The notes under the pieces were generated by a model. It saw only the letters and a list, made by a program, of their open reading frames with translations. It was not told where the DNA came from and searched no databases. Positions 35,008 to 44,126 of a stretch of DNA of 64,000 nt are shown here, in pieces (within the stretch, counting starts at the first letter, position 1; the number at the start of each line of letters is the position of its first letter). The DNA comes from Pseudonocardia ammonioxydans (GTDB lineage Bacteria; Actinomycetota; Actinomycetes; Mycobacteriales; Pseudonocardiaceae): positions 124,001-188,000 of the forward strand of contig NZ_FOUY01000002.1 of the NCBI RefSeq assembly GCF_900115005.1, written 5' to 3'. The translations under genes and the position numbers were made by a program.

Positions 35008-35904
35008 TCAGGAACCCGGCAGCTCCCCGCGGGCCCGCGCGTCCAACCGCGCCCGGGCCGCCTTCGGCAGGTGCACGACACCGGCCCGGTCCAGCCGGTC
35101 CAGCTCGCTGCGGGCGCGGGCGTAAGCGGCCAGCCGCTCCGGTTCGGAGTCGGAGTCCCGCGCGGTGGTCAGCAGCTTGACCACCCGCTCGACGGTGCGT
35201 CGTTCCTCCGGGGCGAGCCCGGAGAGCCGGATCCGGTCGGCGGCCTCGACCGCGGCCCGCCACGCCCGGCGGGCCTGGTCGACCGCACGGACGTAGGACG
35301 CCCCGTACGGCTCGTCCGGGTAGCCGTCGGTGTCGAGGGCCTGGGCGGCGGAGAAGGCGTCGACGAACCGGGCCGTGCTCCCGACGGACACGTCGGACAA
35401 CGCGGGCCGGTGCAGCACGGCCATCGGGTCCGTCTCGTGGGCGACGAACTCCGCCCGGACCCGCTGGAAGTCGGCGCGGGCGCGCCGCCAGGCCTCCTCG
35501 GTAGACTCCGCGGCGGCACGGGCGGACGTCGGTGCGTCGACCTCGGGGCGGTGCGCGGTGTCCTTCCCGCGCGAGCCCGTCCCGAGCGACCCCGTCACCA
35601 GCGAGTACGCGCCCACCGCCAGCATGGCGAACAGCAGCACGGCCAGGATCTGCGCGACCACCGTGACCACCACCGCCACCGCCGTTCCCGCGAGGAGCAC
35701 CGCTCCGGACACCACGGCGACCTTCGCGACCGGGTGCGAGGGTCCGCCCCGGCGCCGCAGCCGTCGTTCCCGCCGGTGGTCGTGCCGCGCGACCTGCCAC
35801 TCCGCCCGGCGCCGGAGCCGGTCGGCGCGGTGTTCGAGCCGCCCGTGCCCGTGCCACGGGCCGGGATGGCCGCGCCCGTGGCGGCCGTAGGCGCTCCGTG
35901 TCAT
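35008..35904 (-). CDS. Hypothetical membrane protein
   Basis: 298 residues, not assigned to a named family. The first 60 residues are very basic and His/Arg-rich (GRHGRGHPGPWHGHGRLEHR). Two membrane helices follow at about 62-110 (VVSGAVLLAGTAVAVVVTVV and AQILAVLLFAMLAVGAYSLV). The remaining 180 residues form a soluble, helical domain with many charged residues (EEAWRRARADFQRVRAEFVAHE), probably coiled coil in part. ATG 35904. It stands alone, divergent from the pyruvate carboxylase gene across 190 bp. Confidence 0.7.
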   Translation of the reverse strand: MTRSAYGRHGRGHPGPWHGHGRLEHRADRLRRRAEWQVARHDHRRERRLRRRGGPSHPVAKVAVVSGAVLLAGTAVAVVVTVVAQILAVLLFAMLAVGAYSLVTGSLGTGSRGKDTAHRPEVDAPTSARAAAESTEEAWRRARADFQRVRAEFVAHETDPMAVLHRPALSDVSVGSTARFVDAFSAAQALDTDGYPDEPYGASYVRAVDQARRAWRAAVEAADRIRLSGLAPEERRTVERVVKLLTTARDSDSEPERLAAYARARSELDRLDRAGVVHLPKAARARLDARARGELPGS

Positions 35905-36094
35905 GACTCCTTGCTACCGGAATCGGCGCGTCGGCGGTGCGGTCCGACCGGGTGGCGCCCGCGCGCCGCCGGGCCCGTGATCTCGTCAGATGGTCGATCG
36001 GTGGAACCCGGGCCTCCCACGTGTCAGGATCACGCGTCCGGTCTGCGGAAACCCCGTGGACCGGCGACGCCGTCACCGAACTGGAGGAGAGGCG

Positions 36095-39000
36095 ATGTTC
36101 CGCAAGGTGCTGGTGGCCAACCGGGGTGAGATCGCGATACGCGCGTTCCGGGCGGCCTTCGAGCTGGGGATCTCGACGGTCGCCGTGTTCCCGTACGAGG
36201 ATCGCAACTCGCTGCACCGTGCGAAGGCGGACGAGTCCTACCAGATCGGTGAGCCGGGGCACCCGGTGCGGGCCTACCTGTCGGTCGACGAGGTGATCAA
36301 GGCCGCGAAGAAGGCCGGCGCGGACGCGATCTACCCGGGCTACGGGTTCATGTCGGAGAACCCGGACCTGGCGCGGGCGTGTGCCGAGGAGGGCATCACC
36401 TTCGTCGGGCCGCCGACCGAGGTGCTGCACCTGACGGGCAACAAGTTCCGTGCCGTGGCGGCCGCCCGCGAGGCGGGGGTGCCGGTGCTGGAGTCGTCGG
36501 ACCCGTCGTCGGACGTCGAGGAGCTGCTGGCGGCGGCGCAGAACATCGACTTCCCGGTGTTCGTCAAGGCGGTGGCCGGTGGTGGTGGGCGCGGGATGCG
36601 CCGGGTGGCCGAGCCGGACGCGTTGCGCGAGGCGATCGAGGCCGCGATGCGTGAGGCCGAGTCGGCGTTCGGGGACCCGACGGTGTTCCTGGAGCAGGCC
36701 GTGGTCAACCCGCGTCACATCGAGGTGCAGATCCTGGCCGACGGGTCCGGCAACGTGGTGCACCTCTACGAGCGGGACTGCTCGGTGCAGCGCCGGCACC
36801 AGAAGGTCGTCGAGATCGCGCCGGCGCCGAACCTGGACCCGGAGGTGCGGGACCGGATCTGCGCCGACGCGGTGAACTTCGCCCGCCAGATCGGCTACGT
36901 CAACGCGGGCACGGTGGAGTTCCTGCTCGACGAGCGCGGCAAGCACCACTTCATCGAGATGAACCCGCGGATCCAGGTCGAGCACACGGTGACCGAGCAG
37001 GTCACCGACCGGGACCTGGTGATCGCCCAGCTGCGGATCGCGTCCGGGAAGTCGCTGCCGGAGCTGCGTCTGACCCAGGACCACATCACGCTGTCCGGGG
37101 CGGCGATGCAGACCCGGATCACGACCGAGGACCCGGCGAACGAGTTCCGCCCGGACGTGGGCACGATCTCGGTGTACCGCTCGCCGGGCGGGCCGGGGGT
37201 GCGCCTGGACGGCGGGACGGTGCACGTCGGCGCCGAGGTGTCGGCGCACTTCGACTCGATGCTGGTGAAGCTGACCTGTCACGGTCACGACTTCGCCAAC
37301 GCGGCACGGCGGGCGCGGCGGGCGATCGCGGAGTTCCGGATCCGCGGGGTGGCGACGAACCTGCCGTTCCTGGCCGCGGTGCTCGACGACGCCGACTTCC
37401 AGGCCGGGCGGGTCACGACCAGCTTCATCGAACAGCGTCCGCACCTGTTGCGGGCGCGGCCGTCGGCCGACCGGGGTTCGCGGGTGCTGCAGTACCTGGG
37501 CGAGGTCACGGTGAACCGGCCCAACGGTGAGCGCCCGGTCGTGGTCGAGCCGGTGGACAAGCTGCCGGTGGTCGACCTGGAGCAGCCGGTGCCGGACGGG
37601 TCGGCGCAGCTGCTGCGGGAGCTGGGGCCCGAGGGGTTCGCCCGGCGGCTGCGGGAGCAGACCCGGGTGGCGGTCACCGACACCACGTTCCGGGACGCGC
37701 ACCAGTCGCTGCTGGCGACCCGGATCCGGACCCGGGACCTGGTCGCGGTGGCGCCGTACGTGGCGCGCACGATGCCGGAGCTGCTGTCGCTGGAGTGCTG
37801 GGGCGGGGCGACCTACGACGTGGCGCTGCGGTTCCTGGCCGAGGACCCGTGGGAGCGGCTGGCCGCGATCAAGGCCGCGGCGCCGAACCTGTGCACCCAG
37901 ATGCTGCTGCGCGGGCGTAACACCGTCGGCTACACGCCGTACCCGACCGAGGTGACCGACGCGTTCGTCGCCGAGGCCGCGGCGACGGGGATGGACATCT
38001 TCCGGATCTTCGACGCGCTCAACGACGTGTCGCAGATGCGTCCGGCGATCGACGCGGTCCGGGCCACCGGCACGGCCGTGGCCGAGGTGGCGCTGTGCTA
38101 CACCGCGGACCTGTCGGATCCCGGCGAGCAGGTCTACACCCTGGACTACTACCTGCGCCTGGCCGAGCAGATGGTCGACGCGGGTGCGCACGTGCTGGCG
38201 ATCAAGGACATGGCCGGTCTGCTGCGGCCGCCGGCGGCGCGGGCGCTGGTCACGGCGCTGCGGGAGCGGTTCGATCTGCCGGTGCACCTGCACACCCATG
38301 ACACCGCGGGCGGGCAGCTGGCGACGTTGACCGCGGCGATCGAGGCCGGGGTCGACGCCGTCGACGGCGCGGTCGCGTCGATGGCGGGGACCACCAGCCA
38401 GCCGTCGTTGTCGGCGCTGGTCGCGGCCACCGACCACACCGAGCGCTCCACCGGGCTGTCGCTGCAGGCGGTGGGGGACATGGAGCCGTACTGGGAGGCG
38501 GTGCGCAAGGTCTACGCGCCGTTCGAGTCCGGGCTGGCGTCGCCGACCGGGCGGGTGTACCACCACGAGATCCCGGGCGGGCAGCTGTCGAACCTGCGCC
38601 AGCAGGCGATCGCGCTCGGGCTCGGTGACCGGTTCGAGCTGATCGAGGACTGCTACGCCGCCGCGGACCGGATGCTGGGCAGGCTGGTGAAGGTGACCCC
38701 GTCGTCGAAGGTCGTCGGGGACCTGGCGCTGCACCTGGTCGGTGCCGGGGTGGACGCGGCCGACTTCGAGTCCGACCCGGCCTCGTTCGACATCCCCGAC
38801 TCCGTGGTCGGGTTCCTGCGCGGAGAGCTCGGCTCGCCGCCGGCCGGCTGGCCGGAGCCGTTCCGCACCCGGGCACTCGAGGGCCGCAACCCGGAGGCGG
38901 AGAAGGCCGAGCTGTCCATCCAGGACCGTCGCGGGCTGCGGGACGACACCCGGCGCACGCTGAACCGGCTGCTGTTCCCCGGCCCGACCACGGACTTCGA

Positions 39001-39475
39001 CGCCCACCGCGAGCAGTACGGCAACACCGCGGTGCTGTCGTCGAAGGACTTCTTCTACGGCCTGGAGGAGGACCTCGAGCACACCGTCGAGCTCGAGCCC
39101 GGCGTGACGCTGCTGATCGAGCTCGAGGCGGTCTCCGAGCCCGACGAGCGCGGCTACCGCACCCTGCTGACCACGCTCAACGGTCAGCTGCGCCCGGTCG
39201 CGGTGCGCGACGAGTCGATCGCGACCGAGGTCAAGGCCGCGGAGAAGGCCGAGAAGAACAACGACGCCCACGTCGCCGCGCCGTTCGCCGGGGTCGTCAC
39301 CGTGGCGGTGGCCGAGGGCGAGAAGGTCGAGTCCGGGCAGACCGTCGCCACCATCGAGGCCATGAAGATGGAGGCCTCGATCACCGCCCACCGCGGCGGG
39401 ACGGTCGCACGGCTGGCGATCGGTGAGGTCCAGCAGGTCGAGGGCGGCGACCTCCTGGTGGAACTGAGCCCGTGA
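36095..39475 (+). CDS. pyc: Pyruvate carboxylase
   Basis: 1,126-residue single-chain biotin enzyme that carboxylates pyruvate to oxaloacetate to refill the citric acid cycle. Start ATG 36095 with GGAGGAGAGG just upstream; the frame is open further left without family sequence. Order: biotin carboxylase (1-450, ATP-grasp loop AVAGGGGRGMRRV and EMNPRIQVEHTVTE), carboxyltransferase (about 530-800, TTFRDAHQSLLATR, with the metal-binding region VHLHTHDTAGG), and the C-terminal biotin carrier domain with the biotinylated lysine K1091 in EAMKMEA, 35 residues from the end as usual. A strong terminator follows. The gene order pyc-rsmD-coaD is the same as in mycobacteria. Confidence 0.97.
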   Translation: MFRKVLVANRGEIAIRAFRAAFELGISTVAVFPYEDRNSLHRAKADESYQIGEPGHPVRAYLSVDEVIKAAKKAGADAIYPGYGFMSENPDLARACAEEGITFVGPPTEVLHLTGNKFRAVAAAREAGVPVLESSDPSSDVEELLAAAQNIDFPVFVKAVAGGGGRGMRRVAEPDALREAIEAAMREAESAFGDPTVFLEQAVVNPRHIEVQILADGSGNVVHLYERDCSVQRRHQKVVEIAPAPNLDPEVRDRICADAVNFARQIGYVNAGTVEFLLDERGKHHFIEMNPRIQVEHTVTEQVTDRDLVIAQLRIASGKSLPELRLTQDHITLSGAAMQTRITTEDPANEFRPDVGTISVYRSPGGPGVRLDGGTVHVGAEVSAHFDSMLVKLTCHGHDFANAARRARRAIAEFRIRGVATNLPFLAAVLDDADFQAGRVTTSFIEQRPHLLRARPSADRGSRVLQYLGEVTVNRPNGERPVVVEPVDKLPVVDLEQPVPDGSAQLLRELGPEGFARRLREQTRVAVTDTTFRDAHQSLLATRIRTRDLVAVAPYVARTMPELLSLECWGGATYDVALRFLAEDPWERLAAIKAAAPNLCTQMLLRGRNTVGYTPYPTEVTDAFVAEAAATGMDIFRIFDALNDVSQMRPAIDAVRATGTAVAEVALCYTADLSDPGEQVYTLDYYLRLAEQMVDAGAHVLAIKDMAGLLRPPAARALVTALRERFDLPVHLHTHDTAGGQLATLTAAIEAGVDAVDGAVASMAGTTSQPSLSALVAATDHTERSTGLSLQAVGDMEPYWEAVRKVYAPFESGLASPTGRVYHHEIPGGQLSNLRQQAIALGLGDRFELIEDCYAAADRMLGRLVKVTPSSKVVGDLALHLVGAGVDAADFESDPASFDIPDSVVGFLRGELGSPPAGWPEPFRTRALEGRNPEAEKAELSIQDRRGLRDDTRRTLNRLLFPGPTTDFDAHREQYGNTAVLSSKDFFYGLEEDLEHTVELEPGVTLLIELEAVSEPDERGYRTLLTTLNGQLRPVAVRDESIATEVKAAEKAEKNNDAHVAAPFAGVVTVAVAEGEKVESGQTVATIEAMKMEASITAHRGGTVARLAIGEVQQVEGGDLLVELSP

Positions 39476-39507
39476 GTGGTTATCGCGGTCAGAGCCGCGG
39501 TAACCAC
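39476..39507 (+). terminator. Hairpin terminator after pyc
   Basis: Begins directly at the stop codon: arms GTGGTTATCGCGG (39476-39488) and CCGCGGTAACCAC (39495-39507), 13 pairs with one G-U, loop of six bases. Confidence 0.8.
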
Positions 39508-39527
39508 GCACGGGCGCCGGAGGTGCC

Positions 39528-40085
39528 ATGAGGCTGATCGCGGGTGATGCGGGCGGACGGCGGCTGGACGTGCCGCCGTCCGGCACCCGGCCGACCCCGG
39601 ACCGGGTGCGGGAGGCGCTGTTCTCCGCGCTCGACCACGATCCCGGGCTGGCCGGGGCCGCCGTGCTGGACCTGTGCGCCGGGTCCGGCGCGCTCGGCCT
39701 GGAGGCGTTGTCGCGGGGCGCGGCCGACGCGGTGTTCGTCGAGGCCGACCGCCGTGCGGCAGGCGTGTTGCGGCGCAACGTCGGGACCGTCGGGCTCGGC
39801 GGGCGGGTGGTGGCCGGGAAGGCCGGGACCGTGCTCGCCGGCCCGGCGCCGCGGGCGTTCGACGTGGTGCTGGTCGACCCGCCCTACGCCGTCCCGGACA
39901 GCGAGATCGCGGTGTGGCTGAGTGCTGCGGCCGGCAACGGCTGGCTGGCCGCCGGCGCGGAGATCGTGGTGGAGCGCGGCCGCTCGGCCGGGGAGTTCCC
40001 CTGGCCGGCCGGCTTCGAACCGGGGCGGCCCCGGCGCTACGGCGACACCGTCCTGCACCTGGCCCGGTACCCGGCGGGCGACTGA
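39528..40085 (+). CDS. rsmD: 16S rRNA (guanine966-N2)-methyltransferase
   Basis: 185-residue SAM-dependent methyltransferase that modifies G966 of 16S rRNA in the small subunit. N-terminal MRLIAGDAGGRRLDVP and TRPTPDRVREALFSAL are family hallmarks. SAM motif I is VLDLCAGSGALGLEAL, and the catalytic DPPY is in VVLVDPPYAVP. ATG 39528 has GGAGG five bases upstream. It lies between pyc and coaD, the usual place for this gene. Confidence 0.95.
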   Translation: MRLIAGDAGGRRLDVPPSGTRPTPDRVREALFSALDHDPGLAGAAVLDLCAGSGALGLEALSRGAADAVFVEADRRAAGVLRRNVGTVGLGGRVVAGKAGTVLAGPAPRAFDVVLVDPPYAVPDSEIAVWLSAAAGNGWLAAGAEIVVERGRSAGEFPWPAGFEPGRPRRYGDTVLHLARYPAGD

Positions 40086-40139
40086 CCGTCCGGGGTGACG
40101 AGCGGGGCACGAAGATCAGCGGCTGATAGGTTGCGCCGC

Positions 40140-40625
40140 ATGTCCGAAGTGCGCCGGGCGGTGTGCCCCGGGTCCTACGATCCGCCGACGATCGGCCACC
40201 TCGACGTCATCGAGCGCACCGCCGCGCTGTTCGACGAGGTCTACGTCGCGATCCTGGTGAACCCGCGCAAGCAAGGGCTGTTCGAGGTCGACGAGCGGGT
40301 CGAGATGCTGCGCGAGATCACCGACGGCCTGCCCGGCGTCCGGGTCGAGTCGTTCTCCGGGCTGGTCGTGGACTACTGCCGCGACCGCGGGGTGGAGGCG
40401 CTGGTCAAGGGCCTGCGCGGGGCCACCGACTACGACTACGAGCTCCCGATGGCGCACATGAACCGCCACCTGACCGGCGTCGAGACGCTGTTCCTGCCCG
40501 GTGCACCGGGCCAGGTGTACGTGTCGAGCTCCCTGGTCAAGGAGGTCGCCCGCGGCGGCGGCGACGTGGCCCCGTTCCTGCCGCCGAGCGTGCACCGCCG
40601 GCTGCTCGAGCGGCTGGGGGAGTGA
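40140..40625 (+). CDS. coaD: Phosphopantetheine adenylyltransferase
   Basis: 161-residue nucleotidyltransferase that makes dephospho-CoA from ATP and 4'-phosphopantetheine, the penultimate step of CoA synthesis. The nucleotide-binding motif CPGSYDPPTIGHLDV (usually GSFDPVTxGH) begins at residue 10. The substrate-binding stretch is VKGLRGATDYDYE, and VSSSLVKEVA is the conserved C-terminal loop. ATG 40140 is chosen over GTG/ATG alternatives upstream because it gives the standard N-terminus. A weak hairpin follows the stop codon. Confidence 0.95.
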   Translation: MSEVRRAVCPGSYDPPTIGHLDVIERTAALFDEVYVAILVNPRKQGLFEVDERVEMLREITDGLPGVRVESFSGLVVDYCRDRGVEALVKGLRGATDYDYELPMAHMNRHLTGVETLFLPGAPGQVYVSSSLVKEVARGGGDVAPFLPPSVHRRLLERLGE

Positions 40626-40632
40626 GCCCGGG

Positions 40633-40664
40633 CGGGTGCCCGTCCCTCCTGTGAGGGTCACCCG
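40633..40664 (+). terminator. Weak hairpin after coaD
   Basis: Outer arms CGGGTG and CACCCG with an inner CCCTC-ctgt-GAGGG stem and a small internal loop, 8 bp after the coaD stop. A plausible but imperfect terminator. Confidence 0.4.
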
Positions 40665-40672
40665 ACCGGAAC

Positions 40673-40700
40673 TTGACACGCGGGAGCGGCGCGGAATAAC
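40673..40700 (+). promoter_or_regulatory. SigA-type promoter of sepIVA
   Basis: TTGACA at 40673-40678 and AATAAC at 40695-40700 with a 16-bp spacer, the best consensus-like pair I see in the window. The transcript would start around 40707, leaving a leader of about 30 bases. Confidence 0.6.
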
Positions 40701-40735
40701 GGCCCGGGCCGGGCGCCGGTGCGATGATTCGCGGC

Positions 40736-41494
40736 GTGTACCGGGTCTTCGAGTCACTGGACGCGCTGGTGACGATCGTCGAGGAGGCGCGCAGCGTCCC
40801 GATGACGTCCAACTGCGTCGTCCCGCGCGGCGACGTGCTGGAACTCCTCGACGACGTCCGCGAGGCGATCCCGGGCGAGATGGACGACGCCCAGGACGTG
40901 CTGGACCGCCGCGACGAGGTCGTGTCGGAGGCGGAGCGGGAGGCCGAGGAGACCCGCACGGCCGCGAACTCCGAGGCCGAGGAGACGCTGCAGAACGCCC
41001 GCACCGAGGCCGAACGGCTCGTCGCCGAGGCGCAGGAGGAGGCCTCCCGGACGCTGGCCGAGGCCCGGCACGAGGCCGAGCGCGCCGTCGCCGACGGCCG
41101 CCGGCAGTACGCCGAGCTGACCGACCGGGCCCGGGACGAGGCGGAGCGGATGACGCACGCCGGCCGGGCGGCGCACGACCGCCTCGTCGCCGACGGCCAG
41201 AACGAGCAGACCCGGCTGGTCTCCCAGACCGAGGTCGTCCGGGCCTCGCACGCCGAGGCCGGGCAGGTCGTCGACGCCGCGCACGCCGAGGCCGACCGGC
41301 TCCGCCGGGAGTGCGACGACTACGTCGACACCACCCTCGGGGAGCTGGAGGCCACCCTGAACAACGCCCTCGGCGTCGTCGGCCGGGGCCGCAGCCAGCT
41401 CTGGCGCGGGCAGTACGGCCCCGGCTACGACACCGGTGGGCGTGAGTATCCGCAGGACGGGCGCACCGGCACCGGGATGGACCTGATCGATTAG
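40736..41494 (+). CDS. sepIVA: Septation protein SepIVA, DivIVA-like coiled coil
   Basis: 252 residues from GTG 40736 (VYRVFESLDALVTIVEEARSVPM), chosen because the mycobacterial homologue begins the same way; ATG 40724 would add four residues. The protein is a DivIVA-type scaffold implicated in septation and cell-wall synthesis in mycobacteria. Residues 1-60 carry the conserved CVVPRGDVLELLDDVREAIPGEMDDAQDVLD. Residues 65-220 are a long Glu/Ala-rich coiled coil, and HAEADRLRRECDDYVD and GRGRSQLW are conserved near the end. It has its own promoter behind coaD and ends 6 bp from the convergent VOC gene. Confidence 0.88.
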   Translation: MYRVFESLDALVTIVEEARSVPMTSNCVVPRGDVLELLDDVREAIPGEMDDAQDVLDRRDEVVSEAEREAEETRTAANSEAEETLQNARTEAERLVAEAQEEASRTLAEARHEAERAVADGRRQYAELTDRARDEAERMTHAGRAAHDRLVADGQNEQTRLVSQTEVVRASHAEAGQVVDAAHAEADRLRRECDDYVDTTLGELEATLNNALGVVGRGRSQLWRGQYGPGYDTGGREYPQDGRTGTGMDLID

Positions 41495-41500
41495 CTCCGA

Positions 41501-42007
41501 CTAGCCCTGCTGCGCCGCCCACTCGGTGACCCGGCGCTCGCTCTCCTCCGGGGACAGGTCCTCGACCCGCGTCATGATCGCCCAGCGGACGCCGTACGGG
41601 TCGACGACCGAGGCGAAGCGGTCCCCGGAGACGAACGTCGCCGGCTGCTCCCGGATCGTCGACCCGGCGGCGGCCAGCGTGGCGACGGCGGCGTCGACGT
41701 CGGTGACGTAGACGGCCAGCGACATGCTGACCGGGTGGTCACCGGGCTCGGCGGAGACCAGCCCGTAGTCCGGCATCGCGTCGCTGACGGTGAACCGGCC
41801 CGCCGCCAGCTCCAGCTCTGCGTGCCCGATCAGCCCGCCCATCTCGGTGATCGACACGGCCCGGGCGCCGAGCGCCGCGGAGTAGAGTTCGATCGCCTCG
41901 CGGGCAGGGGAGGCGACCACGTGCGGCGTCAGCGAGGTGCTGACCGTCGGGCGGCCGTCGGTGGTGTGCTCGCCGGTGAGTGCGGCAGTGCTGGTGGTGT
42001 TCGTCAT
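41501..42007 (-). CDS. VOC-family (glyoxalase-fold) protein
   Basis: 168 residues with two paired beta-alpha-beta-beta-beta units typical of the vicinal oxygen chelate fold: TPHVVASPAREAIELYSAALGA at the start and SLAVYVTDVDAAVATLAAAG in the second half, ending in VDPYGVRWAIMTRVED. Members are small metal-dependent enzymes or binding proteins (glyoxalase, PhnB-like, resistance proteins). Metal ligands cannot be assigned safely here. It is divergent from the AraC gene across 62 bp and may be controlled by it. Confidence 0.8.
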   Translation of the reverse strand: MTNTTSTAALTGEHTTDGRPTVSTSLTPHVVASPAREAIELYSAALGARAVSITEMGGLIGHAELELAAGRFTVSDAMPDYGLVSAEPGDHPVSMSLAVYVTDVDAAVATLAAAGSTIREQPATFVSGDRFASVVDPYGVRWAIMTRVEDLSPEESERRVTEWAAQQG

Positions 42008-42069
42008 GGGTACGAGCGTCGCGCGGGCTCCGGGCGGTCTCTAGAAGATTCCCGACAGGAGGGGAACAG

Positions 42070-42852
42070 ATGGTCGACTCGCGCGGGCATCTCACCCCGG
42101 GTGCCCCGGAGGTGGCGCTGTCGCGGTTCCCGATCGGGCTCGACGACCTCGTGCGGTGGGCCTGGGTGGTCCGCTGGGACGTCGCCCCCGGGCGGACGAG
42201 TGTGCAGCGCGTGCTGCAGTACCCGGCGTTCAACCTGGTCGTCGACCCGATCGGCGCGCGCCTGTACGGGCCGAAGACCGTCGTCGACACCCGTGAGCTG
42301 GCCGGACGATCCTGGGTGGCGGCCGTGCTGTTGCGGCCCGCCGCGCTGCCGCTGCTCAGTGCGACACCACCCGCCGCGCTGCAGGGCGCCTCGGAGCCCG
42401 TCCCGGACGCCCCGGTGGGGGCGGTGACGGCGGCGATGCGCGACTCCGCCGACCCGGACCGGGCGGTGGCGGGCGTGCTGCGGGAGTGGCTCGCTCCCTG
42501 TGCCGCGCGGGTGGGTGCGGCCGGGCGCCTGGTCAACCGGGCGTGCGCGCTGGCCGAGGACCGCGCCGACGTCGTCCGGGCCGACCAGCTCGCGGCGGAG
42601 GTCGGGGTCGCGCCCCGGACGCTGGAGCGGCTGGTCCGCGCGCACGTCGGGCTCACGCCGCTGTGGCTGATCGAGTGCCGACGCCTGCAGCACGCCGCCA
42701 CCACGCTGCGGCTCGAACCGGACACCGATCTCGCGGTGCTCGCCGCCGACCTCGGGTACGCCGACCAGGCGCACTTCACCCGTCGCTACCGGGCGGTCGT
42801 GGGGGAGACGCCGGGGGCGACCCGGCGGGCCGCCCGCGCGTCCACCGACTGA
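42070..42852 (+). CDS. AraC-family transcriptional regulator
   Basis: 260 residues from ATG 42070, with AGGAGGGG seven bases upstream; the open frame further left overlaps the VOC start and is not coding-like. The N-terminal 150 residues resemble the DUF6597 ligand-binding domain (RWAWVVRWDVAPG, LQYPAFNLVVD). The C-terminal double HTH is at about 165-255: LAAEVGVAPRTLERLVRAHVGLTPLWLI, then LAADLGYADQAHFTRRYRAVVGETPG, the classic second AraC motif. Divergent placement points to the VOC gene as a target; the ligand is unknown. Confidence 0.9.
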   Translation: MVDSRGHLTPGAPEVALSRFPIGLDDLVRWAWVVRWDVAPGRTSVQRVLQYPAFNLVVDPIGARLYGPKTVVDTRELAGRSWVAAVLLRPAALPLLSATPPAALQGASEPVPDAPVGAVTAAMRDSADPDRAVAGVLREWLAPCAARVGAAGRLVNRACALAEDRADVVRADQLAAEVGVAPRTLERLVRAHVGLTPLWLIECRRLQHAATTLRLEPDTDLAVLAADLGYADQAHFTRRYRAVVGETPGATRRAARASTD

Positions 42853-42889
42853 CCGCACCCTGCCGGGGCGGCAACTCGGTACCGATCTG

Positions 42890-42917
42890 TGGACCACCGG
42901 TCTAGACTGGTGGTCCA
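42890..42917 (+). promoter_or_regulatory. 28-bp palindromic operator upstream of the monooxygenase gene
   Basis: Arms TGGACCACC (42890-42898) and GGTGGTCCA (42909-42917) are perfect, and the 10-base centre is itself palindromic except for one position, so 27 of 28 positions obey the symmetry. It lies 22 bp before the ATG. It is the likely site of the TetR protein encoded two genes on. Confidence 0.75.
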
Positions 42918-42939
42918 ACCATCGGTTCGGGGGGATGAC

Positions 42940-44124
42940 ATGAAGACGGTGATCGTCGGCGCAGGCGTGGCGGGACCGACGCTGGCGTACTGGCTGGTGC
43001 GGGCGGGGCACGAGGTCGTCCTGGTCGAACGGGCTCCCGAACCGCGCGCGGGCGGGTACGTGGTCGACTTCTGGGGCGCGGGGTACGACGTCGCCGAGCG
43101 GATGGGCGTCGTCGACGACCTGGAGCGGCGCGGCTTCCGGATGAGCGAGGGACGCTCGGTCACGGCGGCGGGCCGGCGCATCGCCGCCCTGGACCCGTCG
43201 GCGCTCGTCGCCGCGACCGGCGGACGCTACATCAGCATCGCCCGCTCCGAGCTGGCGAACGTGCTGCTCGACGCGGTCGCCGACCGCGTCGAGCTGATCC
43301 GCGGCGACACCGTGGCGGCCCTGGACGACACCGGCGACCGGGTCCGGGTGGAGTTCGAGAGCGGCGCGCGCACCGACGCCGACCTGGTGGTGGGTGCCGA
43401 CGGGCTGCACTCGCGGGTGCGCCGGCTGGTCTTCGGGCCCGAGGACCGCTTCGAGCGCTCCCTCGGGATCGTGGTCGCGGCGTTCGAGGTCGACGACCAC
43501 ACCCCGTACGACGAGGGGATGGCCGTGATGCACGCCGGCGTCGGCTATCAGGTGGTGCGGGTCGGGCTGCCGGGCGGACGCACCCTGTTCCTGCTGACGG
43601 TCCGGCACGAGGGCGCACTCCCGGACGACGCCGGCGCGCAGCAGGCCCTGCTGCGCGAGCGCCTGGCCGGCGCCGGGTGGGAGGTGCCCCGGATCCTGGA
43701 CGCGATGCCGGGCGCCGCCACGTTCTACTGCGACCGGGTCAGCCAGATCCGGATGCCGTCCTGGACCCGGGGGCGGGTGGCCCTGGTCGGTGACGCCGCG
43801 GCCTGCGTGTCGCTGCTGGCCGGGCAGGGTTCGGCGCTGGCGATGGTCGAGGCGTACGTGCTGGGCTCGGAGCTGGCCCGCTCGGACGGTCACCCGGCGG
43901 CGTTCGCCCGCTACGAACAGCGGCTCGCCGGGTTCCTGCGGGCCAAGCAGGACGCCGCCACGGGACTCGGCACGGTCTTCGCGCCGGCGAACCGGTTCGG
44001 TCTGCTCGTGCGGAACGCGGCGCTCGCGCTGACCGGGCTGCCGCGGGTCGGGGTCCTGATCGCGGGCCGGAGCCTGTCCGACGCCGTCGAGCTGCCCGGC
44101 TTCCCGGCCGCGCGGGAGGCGTGA
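42940..44124 (+). CDS. FAD-dependent aromatic-type monooxygenase
   Basis: 394 residues from ATG 42940 (GGGGGGAT upstream) of the class A flavoprotein monooxygenases (PHBH fold), related to tetracycline- and polyketide-hydroxylating enzymes. FAD-binding GxGxxG is in VIVGAGVAGPTLAYWL at the N-terminus; the DG motif is GADGLHSRVRRLVFG (about residue 155); the second FAD motif is VALVGDAAACVSLLAGQG (about 285). The substrate is unknown; enzymes of this type oxidise aromatic compounds or inactivate drugs. It forms a two-gene unit with the TetR gene that overlaps or abuts its end, behind a strong palindrome, the usual layout of a substrate-inducible detoxification gene. Confidence 0.92.
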   Translation: MKTVIVGAGVAGPTLAYWLVRAGHEVVLVERAPEPRAGGYVVDFWGAGYDVAERMGVVDDLERRGFRMSEGRSVTAAGRRIAALDPSALVAATGGRYISIARSELANVLLDAVADRVELIRGDTVAALDDTGDRVRVEFESGARTDADLVVGADGLHSRVRRLVFGPEDRFERSLGIVVAAFEVDDHTPYDEGMAVMHAGVGYQVVRVGLPGGRTLFLLTVRHEGALPDDAGAQQALLRERLAGAGWEVPRILDAMPGAATFYCDRVSQIRMPSWTRGRVALVGDAAACVSLLAGQGSALAMVEAYVLGSELARSDGHPAAFARYEQRLAGFLRAKQDAATGLGTVFAPANRFGLLVRNAALALTGLPRVGVLIAGRSLSDAVELPGFPAAREA

Positions 44125-44126
44125 GG

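Noticed and set aside
34913..39778. A minus-strand open frame of about 1,620 codons opposite pyruvate carboxylase.
   Set aside because: Same antisense artefact; the sense strand is an intact pyc.
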